64,000 nt of DNA. Source: Marsupella aquatica. Taxonomy: Eukaryota > Marchantiophyta. The notes under the pieces were generated by a model, which searched no databases, was not told the DNA's origin, and saw nothing but the letters and a program-made list of their open reading frames with translations. Made by a program: the position numbers and the translations under genes. Positions 54,847 through 64,000 of the stretch are shown here, piece after piece (within the stretch, counting starts at the first letter, position 1; every line of letters begins with the position of its first letter). The stretch is taken from assembly GCA_973895155.1 (NCBI GenBank), contig OZ316894.1:13516001-13580000 (forward strand). The letters run 5' to 3'.

Positions 54847-55184
54847 GTACCTTGTTTGATACATCGGAGGGGCAAGGTGCCGGTTTCATTTCTCCGTCTT
54901 TTGATGTTAGTATTGACCAGTTGTTTGCAAGTTCTTTTTGTGGTATTTCAAAGTGTAGTCAAGTCTGGTTTCTGAGTAAAGATGAGTGTTTAGGTGTAGG
55001 GAGTCAAAAGCTGAAAAAGAAAGAAAAGTTCATGTTGCGTGTAGGAGAGTTGGTTGCTGATGAAGAGATCCTTGGTTTATATGATGAGTATGGCAATGAG
55101 CCATCTTTTGTACATATTTTGAAAGATATTGCTAAAGGTGAGAGTGAGATAGAGGTAGGGAGACCTGTGTGCACTCAGGCATAA
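54847..55184 (+). pseudogene. Gypsy-2 sequence downstream of protease
   Basis: An open frame (MFDTSEGQGAGFISPSFDVS ... EILGLYDEYGNEPSFVHIL) continuing the protease-RT spacer. No RT motif is present. It runs into a 42-nt sequence repeated 170 bp further on. Confidence 0.45.
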
Positions 55185-55371
55185 GGGGCAGTTCAAGTTG
55201 GATTGTGATTTGGGTGAAACTTTTAATGTAAAGAGAAAACTGTAATAAGACAAAAGAAGAATAGGGGAAATAGTTTTTGCCAAGGCTTAAAAGGGCTTTG
55301 ATGACAAAATTATGAGAGAGAGACACGTGGAGACCTGTGTGCACTCGGGCATAAGGGGCAGTTTGAGTTGG
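55160..55371 (+). repeat. 42-bp direct repeat, 170 bp apart
   Basis: Copies at 55160-55201 and 55330-55371 beginning GAGACCTGTGTGCACTC and differing at about three positions. The first overlaps the end of the coding frame. Confidence 0.8.
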
Positions 55372-56955
55372 CGCGCAGAGTTATCGTTGATGCTGTTGGA
55401 GAAGTTTGTGGTCCTAAGCTTGAGGTGTGGAGAGGCGGAATTCAGGGGATGGGGACGAGAAGAAACTGGGATTCTGAGGAAGTACACAAAAAGGGGGAGG
55501 TCGTTGTTGTTATGAAAATAAGATTGAATTTTTTTGTAGCATGAAAAATTGATCGGCTGATGAAGGGCAAAGGGGACTAAAAGGTTCAGTGTTACTGTCT
55601 TGCCGTGAAGCTGATAGGTATTGTGTGTAGAGCCTTGGGGATTTTCGGGAAGGAAGGCGGAGGCGCACGAGATTTTTTTTGGTGAGTTGAGAGTGAAGCA
55701 GCGGAATGGTAGCAGTGTGCGTGTGCTTCGAGTGAGTGGTGAGGAAGATCTTTCCTCTTCAACAACAACGATTGAATCCTGTAATGCAAGGAGCGATGGA
55801 CATTCTATCGTGGAAGGAGAATGGGGAAAAGGAAACGGCCAATTGTGGGCATTGTCTCGTGGTGATTATTGAACGATTTTTGTGAACAAATGAGAAGGAA
55901 ATGTTGCTGAACGTTGAAGGAGTAAGCTTCGCTACAATGAGAAAGGTCTTAGAGGCTGGGGATGACAGGAGCATAGAAGCTCATAAAGATCAAAGTACAG
56001 ACGGAGAAACGGCATTGGAGAAGCTTGACTTTCGTTGTTATCGTTTGAGGACTTTTCTCGAGAGAACAGGTCAGATTGAGATCCAGGAAGAGAAACGGCA
56101 GAGCTTTGTCATGGTGGAAAAATAAAATAAAACATGTGTGCTGAAAGTCTGAGCTATGATGAAGGTAAAGAGGACTGGAGATCAAAGTGAAAAGGACATG
56201 TGATAAAGATCCAAGAATGAATTCTAAGAACGTTGTTGCTGAACAATGATGTGGGAGGTTTAATTTTGTGGACGGCAAGGAGGGATGGGTGATAGAATTG
56301 TGAAAGGTGATCGGGAGGAAAGAAATTCAGAGGCAAGGAAATAAATTTGCGTTGAAGGCTGAGTTCGGGAGAAAAAGGGAGTCAGGTTGAGGAAAAAGGA
56401 ACGAAACTCACGGAAAATTAAAGTAAAGGGACACTCTAGTGATGGGGATAGACAGTCTGTACAAGAAGAAAAGAATTGAACCGAATGTGGTGCCAAACGC
56501 CTTGAACCAAGAAGGGAGGGGAAAACAAATGCTTAATTAAGATGAATTAAGAAGAGAAAGAAGACTACGCGGAGTCTGAGAACGGAAAAGGGATGCTGAC
56601 TTGCTGATCCATCAATGACGATGTTAGAAGTGGGAAGATGATCTGACACATTGAAGCAAGTTTAATGGTAGTGAGGGATTGGTGTTCATGGTGAGATTCA
56701 TTTGAAAACAGACCTAAGGAAGAGAGTCCGTCGTGACAGGAGGAATGAGAAGAAACGAAACAAAAAGTGAAAGCGACTTCTGAAGGTTGAAAGAAATAAT
56801 ACAAGCTGAATGGAAGTTCTTTTTTTGTCTGGGAAGAGCAAGTCTATGGAGTTAAAGCTGACAAAAATTCAGCTAGGGAAAGAGGAGAAAAGAGCCGTTT
56901 ATGGAATTAATCAAGAAATTTCAGTTAGAAATATGGATCACTCAGACCGCTTTAG
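55185..56955. other. Purine-biased non-coding DNA in place of RT
   Basis: The plus strand is rich in A and G (GAGAAGG, GGAAAGG words). The minus-strand open frames are Phe/Ser/Leu-rich and look compositional. No RT, LTR or other element end recognised. Confidence 0.5.
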
Positions 56956-58440
56956 ATTTAGTGATGGACCTAACCACCCAACGCTCTCACCAATCCCAAC
57001 ACTCACGCCTAAGTGCCCTTGGTGCCCGAACGCCTCCACGGAATACCTCGAGCAAGTAAACTAGTGCTCCTTGCACCGCCAGCGGCCCCTCCCATACAAA
57101 GCCGCACTTGCTCTCTAACACGGCCGCTACTCAACGGTCCTCTCTATCTGCACAAGCAACCAAACACCTTGGTAAGTAACCCTTCAGGATCTAGAACTCG
57201 CCAAGTCTAGCATCCTAATCAAGCTCAACAGACGTTGGTAAATAGGTCAGTGATAGGTCCTTCCGATGCCATAAACCGGAACCAGAACCCACGTCCACTA
57301 TTCATCCAGAATAGCTCCTTCCTTGGGCGCGGCCCGGGTTCCCCCTCGTACCTATCCATCACCAACTGACCGCCTTGACCTCAGGATATGCTCATGGCCC
57401 AAATAGCGTAGCTTGTCCTCAAGCTTATCCCAAGCTTGTCCCAACACGTCGGGACCAAAATGGCCCCGACCCTAGAATCCACTCCCGGTTCACCTCACTG
57501 ATGGTCTAGGGGCCGAACACTCTTGGGACTCAACCTCCACACCTACTTGGCCTTGCCTCCCCAACGCAAGCTCCCTTGGGAGATTGAACGTGACTTGGCT
57601 GCTGTTCGGCAGGATTTGGCAAGCGGGCGAGTTAACACCCACAAACCCCAAGACCCCAAGGTAACCCTAGACCCAGCTGAGCTCAACAGGGCGTAGCCCT
57701 CCTCAGGAGGTTTCCAACGCACCCAGGAAGTCCTCCAACGGACTTCCCGTTGGGAAGATATCGCCATTTCTATTTGACGGTTTCCCTTAGTGTCGCGACC
57801 ACCGCGGCTCACGACTTCGGCTCGCCCTTAGCCCCCATGGAGACACCACTCCCCTCATATATGCTTCTGCAGACCTGCCACCCCTGGACCAGCTTTGGTC
57901 CCTAAACATTTGGCCCCCAACCCAGATCCTATCACGCATAATGGGCGCGCCACCAACTGGCAACGCCCATAACTTTCTCGTTAGGCATCCGCAAGCGGAG
58001 TGCCTTAGCCCGTTGTGATCGGGCTGACCCAGTGCTCATGCCTAGGCCCTCAGGTTTGATTGCCGCTCGGGGCCCCCGCCCAGCCCAACCCGGATCGGGC
58101 CATAACTTGCGTCCCAAGTGTCCGTTGCCCATGGCGTCAACTCCATTGGCCTTGGGCCCAAGAGGAGCTCACACTCAAGCCCTCAAAACTCACAGCCCAT
58201 CCGGAGGTCTGGACAACCATCCTTGAGCCCGGCTCATTTCCCCTTGACCCGACCAGCTCTCAACTAGTCCAAGTCCTTAGTGTGTGTCACCAGCTTGGCT
58301 CCTTGCCTCGCTAGCGCTACGTCTCGTTGCCCACAAGTCTCCCCATGCTAAGTGCTCCCCGGATGGCCTCCGGGCCTAGACCATAAAGGAGCTCGGCATT
58401 GGAGTCAGCGACGCCGGAGCTAAGTGTTAAGGTAGTCGAG
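56956..58440. other. GC-rich insert of unknown origin
   Basis: Composition changes sharply from AT/purine-rich flanks to C-rich DNA and back. No credible coding frame. It could be a solo LTR or other non-coding element, but I found no matching ends or target duplication, so the limits are approximate. Confidence 0.4.
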
Positions 58441-59236
58441 TTCCGCGACTGATTTGATGTTTTGGAGCTTTAGTAGTGACTTTGAAATAAGGAAGTTATA
58501 TTCTTTTGATGAGTGGAACCCGGTGATTGGATCAATTTTTAGATTAGGAACTATCCGTGCCATGGGGTTTGAAGATTCTGGCCGTAGGTTTTTCTTGTTG
58601 TGGGATTGGAAAGTTGAGAGAAAGAGGAAAGGAGGGCTTGAAGAAGAGGCCCGGGAAGTGAAGAAGAGAAATGAAGACAAAAAAGAGGCTCATCGGCGAA
58701 TGAGGCTCTATAGCAAATGTCTGGGCAAAACAATTGACGACTGACCTGATGAACTGAGACTGACCTGAGCTGAAATGACATTGGAAATCTAGAGTTTGAG
58801 ACAGCCAAAAAGCCATGTAACTTCAATCCTAAGAAATAAATGGGTGGGTTACCCATTAAGATTGATTGCAACTCTTGAATTTAAAAATTGGAATGGATGT
58901 TAGAACAAAGTAAATGGATGGAAAGAATTTATTTTAAAAGGTTTTCATTTGAACTAAGCTTAAGGGAGGATTATGTATTAAATTTAAAAACAAAGTATGA
59001 ACTTAGAGAAACTTTAGAAACTAGTGGTTAAAAAATAGGGTAAAAATAAAATACAATAGAATAAACCAAAAAGTGCATGTAAAATTCTTAAAAGAACTTA
59101 TGTTTAGACTTTTGAAATGCCTTTGTTAGAAACTTAGATGAAACTAGTGAATGAGATTTGATAAAAGATAAAGTATTTAGAAAGTGATTTAGACTTATCT
59201 TCAAATCAAACCCTGAGAAACTATAGAAACTAGTTT
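58441..59236. other. AT-rich, no recognised gene
   Basis: The open frame at 58454-58744 is Lys/Glu/Arg-rich without a known domain. The rest is AT-rich and non-coding. RT sequence would be expected here if Gypsy-2 were intact. Confidence 0.4.
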
Positions 59237-59560
59237 TCAGACCGCTTCAAACGGTTCCCCGGACAGCGTGAGCTTTGGGGAGCAAATTGTGCCCTCAAAC
59301 AAGAAAAAGATTACTTGATAGGAGCGTATGTAGTTCTTCAGACCGATTGTCTTCCTTTGCTTGGAATGATTGTCGATTGTGATACCCCTGATATTGCCAT
59401 GCTTAGATGGATAGCCTTCATTTGAATTTTCAATCCTCAATTAGAGCATATCATGGGAAAGGACAATCTGGTGGTAGACATGCTTTCAAGAGCTAGGTTT
59501 GAAGATTGTGAGTCATATGTGAATATAGATAGGTGTGTGTGTGTGTGTTGCAAGTCAACA
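59237..59560 (+). pseudogene. pol: Gypsy-2 RNase H end
   Basis: RELWGANCALKQEKDYLIGA, VVLQTDCLPLLGMI, DTPDIAMLRWIAFI, a stop, and HIMGKDNLVVDMLSRARFE match the second half of Gypsy RNase H (TDCLPLLG and the N-x-VADMLSR block). The upstream half and the RT are missing. Confidence 0.82.
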
Positions 59561-59980
59561 AAAAATGAGTGTTTGAGAGAGTTTGAAGTGTTGGAATTTA
59601 AGTCAGATCTATATCCAGCTGAGTTTGTAGTGATAGGGGAGTACTTGAGTACCTTGAAAAAGAAAATGAGTGGAGTCGAGAGGATTTTGAGAGAGTTAGA
59701 AAGAAGGCCTATGGTTTTTTTTTTAGAGATGGATACTTGTGGAAGCGACCAAAGAAGCAAGGGCATTTACCTTTGAGAGTTGTTGGTGATGATGCTACAC
59801 GGCGAAAGGTTCTGAAGGAGTGCCATGATTTTGAGGCTTCATGTCACAAGGGAGTTCAAGCTACCTATGAAAGACTTCAACAATTCTATTGGTGGCCTTG
59901 AATCTACTTAGATGTTAGAGCTTATGTTGAGACTTGTGAGGTTTGTCAATTTTACTCAAAGATCAAACATCGGGATGGTC
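59561..59980 (+). pseudogene. pol: Gypsy-2 integrase N-terminus, cut by the LINE
   Basis: After a spacer, LRVVGDDATRRKVLKECHD, then the H2C2 zinc-binding segment: CHKGVQATYERLQQFYWWP, a stop, and YVETCEVCQFYSKIKHRDGL. The sequence stops at 59980 where a long T-run begins, which is the poly-A tail of the inserted LINE in reverse. The catalytic core is not in the window. Confidence 0.82.
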
Positions 59981-60446
59981 TTTTTTTTCTTTTTTTTCTT
60001 TTTTTCTTTTTTTAATTTTGATTTTATTCCGCGTGAACCCCACGGATGGGGGGAACCAGCAGGCCAAACGGCAGCAGAAGCCGCAAAGGGCAAAAGAGTA
60101 ACACGACAAATAAGAGTCCAAAAAAGTCAAGGACATCAGATCCCACAGATGTTGAAAACTAGTAAGAATCAAGTGTTCACTGGCACTCAGACAGTTGCAT
60201 CTAATCAACTCAAGGGCAAAGCAGCATCAAAATAGTGCCAGTGCAAGGGGACAGATGTCTTGTCAGAAGTATGGTCCTAAGGCTTCTCAGTCAACCAAGC
60301 CTGCAAGGGTAAAAAAAGGGGGGGTAGACAAGCAGCTCGGAATGCCGTAATAAGATCTAGGGCAGGCATAAGAGCAAAAATTCCTGATCCTAAAGATATA
60401 AAGTAGGCCTATGATTAAGGACACAAGGGCAGCTAAGTAAACTATT

Positions 60447-60896
60447 TTTTTAATTTTTAATTTGTTAATTTTTTGTTGAAATTTATTCCGCGTGAACCCC
60501 ACGGATGGGGGAAGCAGCAGGCCAGAAGGCAAAAGAAGGGGGGCAACAAGGAAAGTGACACCACAGCCGGTCAAAGTCGAACCATGCGCAGTGGCACAAA
60601 GCAAGACAGAGTTAAGACCGGGATTCTAAGTAAGCCACAACAGGTCAATAGAGCACTAAACCCATCGAGTGATTGGGGCCCTAACGAGTACAGTATTCCA
60701 CTAGGCAAAACTAACAAGTAATCAACCAGAGCTACATCTGCAATTACTGTGGGCAGGCAGAACCGGACTCAGATTTATGGGTCCGGTAGTATTACAGGTT
60801 TTCCAGTGCCAACCCGATTTAACCTACACAGCACAATCAGACAGAGAATAGACGTCTCACTTTGCTCCTGATAATCCTAATTTGTTCCTGCACTAA
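60447..60896 (-). mobile_element. 5'-truncated LINE nested in the LINE 3' region
   Basis: 450 bp starting with a T-rich tail and TTATTCCGCGTGAACCCCACGG. Identical 17-bp duplications CAGCTAAGTAAACTATT flank it at 60430-60446 and 60897-60913, so it arrived by target-primed reverse transcription. Confidence 0.9.
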
Positions 60897-60942
60897 CAGC
60901 TAAGTAAACTATTAACTAAGAGCTTTTGTGGCCTAAAAAGGA

Positions 60943-62833
60943 TCAAAGCGTCGGGTGTCCTCCTGCAGCACCGCCATCCAGGATGGATTCAATCCTCCTA
61001 ACCTCAATCCTGAGAATGCTGATGCGTTTTGTCTCTATCAGTCCCGTAGCACCTGAGAGGCGTCGATGTTTGCGGCTTAAAAGAGAGGTAGACAGCACCG
61101 AAGTGGACGTGATAACCGCATTCAAGTGGTCCAGAATCTCATAGATCACCAACAATTGATCAAAGATTTTTTGTCGACTTCTGTCAAAAGTTTGAGCATT
61201 ACGGGCTAGCCAAATGCACCATAGAATCTGGTAAACCGTGTAAATCCGAAGAGAGTGAATAGGCAATTTCCCTGCAGTGGAAAAAATCAGAGTGAATAAA
61301 CTTGGTGCTCCATCGCAGAGTGCACCCTCCATCCATCCGTGGACCTCCAGCCAACAGCAACAAGCATGACGACATGAAAAGAAAATGTGCGGAATAGTTT
61401 CAATCGTCCCAGCACATAAGCCACAACAGTCATCCGACTTGCCAATCCGTAGAGCACGGGAGCCAGAGAACAAGCCTTGCGCAATAATCCGCCACAGAAA
61501 GACCTTAGCACGGGTAGAGAGGTCAGAAGTCCACACACTGTTCCACACTCTATTCCAATCCTCATCCGGTAAATTTTCCCCCCAGATCGGGTTCAGCCGG
61601 GCGGAGTCAGTGCCTTTTGGGCGAAGCAACTCATAAGCACGTGCATTCATTAAGTCAAAACGATTCATTCTCTCCTCCCGATCCAACCAGCGCCACATGC
61701 AGGTACGAGAAGCAGTAGCATCTCCCTCACAGGGAGAACCATGGATCACACCGGCAAGAGAGAGGCATAAAGTCCTGTAGGGAAGTGTAAGGCCTCTCAG
61801 ACAAGGTAGACGTAGTTCAACATTTTTCCAAGTGCCATCAATTGTAGACCAGAAGTCCCGAATTCTCCTGATACCCAGAGAACCAAACGTTCTTGTTAGC
61901 AGCACAATATCGATCTCAGGTAAATTGTAGAACCCTTGTAGACAGTGGATAGTATCTTCAAAACCCCAGTGGCCAGGGATGTGATCGGCCACAGTAGGAC
62001 AAAAAATCAAATTTGATCTCATTCTCTCCCAGGCACTCCACAACTGATTCGTATACGTAAGTCTCCCAAAGCTACGAGGGGTACAGAGTAGCAACTTATC
62101 AGCCATAGAGTAAGAGCTTCGACATATAGCCTTGTAGTTCCGCCATTTGGTAAGTTGAAGGTTTTCCGCGAACATGCAAGCCCATTCAGATTCAGGATGG
62201 TCCAAAGCGCCAGTAAACCACTTACACAGAAGGGCATCAGAGTGACTCTAATCTTGAAGTCCTTCAGGCCAAGTCCACCGTCAGATTTGGGTCGAGTCAT
62301 CTTATCCCAAGCCACAAGTGGGATGCGTCTTCCACCCAGCGGGTTCAAACCCCACAGAAAAATTATGTTTAAAGCAATCAGCTTTTTAGTCAAAGCAGCG
62401 GGAGAGAGTAGGAACATCATGTGATAGATCGGGATGGCCTGAAGCACATGCTTGATTAATAGCAGACGACCTGTGAAGGAGAGAAAGCGAGTGGACCAGG
62501 ATGCAAGACGTGCACTAATCCGGTCTAAGCAAAAGCAATGTAGTTGCTTCTCAGTAAGATTGGATCCAAAAGGTCCACCCAAATATCTCTACATAGTGCC
62601 AGCAGGGCTGATTGTACAGCCAGTGTCCTGTAGCCAGCCAGGGTTCTCTTCAAGTGCCAGGGGAATAATGGTTGATTTAGCCAGGTTGAGTTTAGCACCA
62701 GTAGCACACTCATGGCAGGTAATAGGCAAATAGAAGTGGGGAGAGGGGGCACCCCTGCCGGACTCCTCTACACATGTGAATATCAGCAGACCAAAGATCG
62801 TTGACTAGAACTTTGGAGCAAGAGTTGCTTAAT
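60943..62833 (-). pseudogene. LINE ORF2: reverse transcriptase end and zinc-binding domain
   Basis: Order on the minus strand: SKVLVNDLWSADIHMCRGV and RQGCPLSPLLFA (RT motif), then within about ten codons ATGAKLNLAKS, so the FxDD catalytic block between them is missing. Next come YLGGPFGSNLTEKQ, ARLASWSTRFLSFTGRLLLI and a GGLGLKDF segment (62582-62019). After a frame change follows the 420-codon frame 62205-60943 with the zf-RVT domain (VWTSDLSTRAKVFLWRI ... CGLCAGTIETIPHIFFSC). L1-type plant LINEs have this architecture. The deletion, stops and frameshifts make it inactive. Confidence 0.88.
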
Positions 62834-64000
62834 CACTACTACACTATTGGCCCCTTTTGCAAACCCATACACATCGCAATCAACAAAGGCTCGATAAACA
62901 GAATTCCGGCACTTGCGAACTAACACGCATCGCTACACCATCCCAAATTGTGAAGTTAAAACCTTTGCACGTGGACCATCGCAACGCCATCGCAACACCA
63001 TCACAATTTCCTAACCAAATTCCCTCGCAACTTGTCGAACACTTCCGAGTTCAAAATCGTTGCAAACGCTTCGCATTATGCCGCACAGTCCTTTGTTACC
63101 GACGTTGGTTTTTGTGAAGCTGGAAGGTTCGCTACGTGTTTTTGATGGGAATGAGTTTGATATTTGCCATGTCGTGGGGTTGGCAACTAGCGAGCCTTAT
63201 AAGATCACTCTTATGCGAAATAAATTTGATGGGGACTTCCGATCTAAATTGGATCGGAACTTGTGAGTTGGTTTAGGCCAGAAGTTGGGAACCATTTGAC
63301 TTCGCAACTTGTGATGTTACTTGGTTCTATAATAGCGATCCGAGTCATTTTAGTATTTCCTAGTTATCCAAGTTCGCAATGGGTTCGCACTTTCATGGGA
63401 ACACGACTTTCAATCAATGTTTTGCGAGGGATTTCTCTTGGCAGTGGACCCAATGTGGAAGGCAAATGTTTTTTATAAGATCCATGCAAGTATATAGGTG
63501 GATATACCAAAATGTTAGGGCTTGAATTAAGGAACCCAATACACAAGAGGGGTGGCATATCTGATGCCGGCCAAGTCACCCTACTCAACATATGCTATCC
63601 TAGCTAAGCTCCAACACGGCTAGTCAGTGACATGTATCTCATGAGCCCGGTCATGAGATTCTACAAGCTAACTAAAATGGACTCTTCCGACCCCGCTTTG
63701 TCGGCTTCTTTACCAGCTTCTTGCCCTTATCCTTCTGTGGATGTACAGCCTGGTGCTGACGGGTGCGCGGTGCCTTTCGGCGCTGCTGCTCCTCCTGCTC
63801 CTCCTCCTCCTGCCCATCCTCCTCCTCGTCACCTCCCTCCTGCTCCCCCTCATCATCAACCTGTCTTGATGATGCACGACTACTACCACTACCGCGATGG
63901 GATGAACCTACCTCCCGGCTACTGCCCCTCTCCCTAGAACCGCTGGTAAGAGGAGTAGCCCCCTCATCCTCATCATCACTACTACTTGCGTCAGCACCCG
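62834..64000. mobile_element. CACTA-type element end (left terminus)
   Basis: CACTACTACACTATTGGCC starts exactly where the LINE RT sequence breaks off, with AAT before it as a possible 3-bp duplication copy. Inside, 62860-63100 is full of short repeated words (ATCGCAA, GCAAAC, TCGCAACGCC), like subterminal repeats of En/Spm-CACTA elements. The other end lies beyond the window. Confidence 0.55.
63650..64000 (-). CDS. Acidic low-complexity coding sequence, partial
   Basis: On the minus strand the last 60 bases read as GADASSSDDEDEGATPL, followed by Gly/Arg-rich sequence and a long GGAGGA-type repeat. This resembles the acidic, Gly-rich segment of the ORF at 1876-2232. It runs off the window, so neither extent nor frame is certain. 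Confidence 0.3.

Larger units (their letters stand above)
59981..62833 (-). mobile_element. L1-type LINE, 3' part, inserted in Gypsy-2
   Basis: The tail (T-run at 59981-60015 on plus) is followed by TTATTCCGCGTGAACCCCACGG, shared with two other LINE tails in the window. Coding is on the minus strand (RT end and zf-RVT). The 5' part is cut by a CACTA-type end at 62834. A second LINE sits at 60447-60896 within its 3' region. The original target duplication cannot be checked because the 5' end is missing. Confidence 0.85.

Noticed and set aside
1-64000. CRISPR arrays, bacterial operons, rRNA or tRNA genes
   Set aside because: No regularly spaced identical repeats with unique spacers, and no cloverleaf or rRNA sequence seen; introns and LTR/LINE elements mark the DNA as eukaryotic.

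Overview
The window is nuclear DNA from a repeat-rich eukaryote, most likely a streptophyte (land plant or charophyte alga). The grounds are the mix of elements: Ty1/Copia and Ty3/Gypsy elements with plant-type polyproteins, an L1-type LINE with a zinc-binding (zf-RVT) C-terminus, a CACTA-type terminus and a Mutator-like/SWIM transposase. Many nonsense codons are also C-to-T changes in CG or CHG context, the pattern expected from plant DNA methylation. I cannot name the species. I recognise no ordinary single-copy host gene, no rRNA or tRNA gene and no CRISPR array. Nearly all coding sequence is transposon-derived, mostly decayed, and often nested.

Layout. 1-1612: 3' part of a Copia element (Copia-1) with an internal gag-to-RNase H deletion, then its 3' LTR. 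1650-2900: a low-complexity acidic ORF and a gcaaa-rich tract. About 3.13-7.57 kb: a decayed LTR-family sequence (LTR-F) with a long coiled-coil ORF on the minus strand, followed by a ~200-bp hairpin at 7.6-7.8 kb. 10348-23019: a young Copia element (Copia-2) with 169-bp LTRs and target duplication GAAAT. It was invaded by a 4.0-kb Gypsy-type solo LTR (LTR-C, 13208-19879, duplication TGGGA), which was itself invaded by a 2.66-kb solo LTR of a related family (LTR-E, 14527-17187, duplication CTTTG). 23.0-25.1 kb: a gag remnant and a 5'-truncated LINE tail with a 17-bp target duplication.

25.25-36.7 kb is the most unusual part. It is a compact block of five genes or gene remnants: a small minus gene, an acidic-tailed minus gene, a small acidic plus gene, a SWIM/Mutator-like transposase on minus, and a divergent plus gene with a ParB-like DGNHR motif. 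The gaps and both recognisable introns carry short palindromes of two related types, AGCGC-NNN-GCGCTAG and TAGCGA-NN-TCGCTA. I propose a multi-gene DNA transposon; its right side is cut off by a retrotransposon LTR.

36712-50352: a Gypsy element (Gypsy-A, minus strand) with LTRs of about 4 kb. Each LTR encodes a long protein of up to ~880 codons in the same direction as gag-pol. The gag-pol frame has eight premature stops and no frameshift. 50353-52494: a diverged LTR of the same group in plus orientation (LTR-D), lying in a second Gypsy element (Gypsy-2, 52495-59980) that keeps gag, protease, RNase H and part of integrase but has no visible reverse transcriptase. 59981-62833: an L1-type LINE inserted in the Gypsy-2 integrase, carrying a second LINE insertion in its 3' region. 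62834-64000: the start of a CACTA-type element inserted in the LINE.

Retroelement genes encode capsid-like Gag, protease, integrase, reverse transcriptase and RNase H. The LTR-borne ORF is an additional protein of unknown role, present twice per element and kept in solo LTRs.
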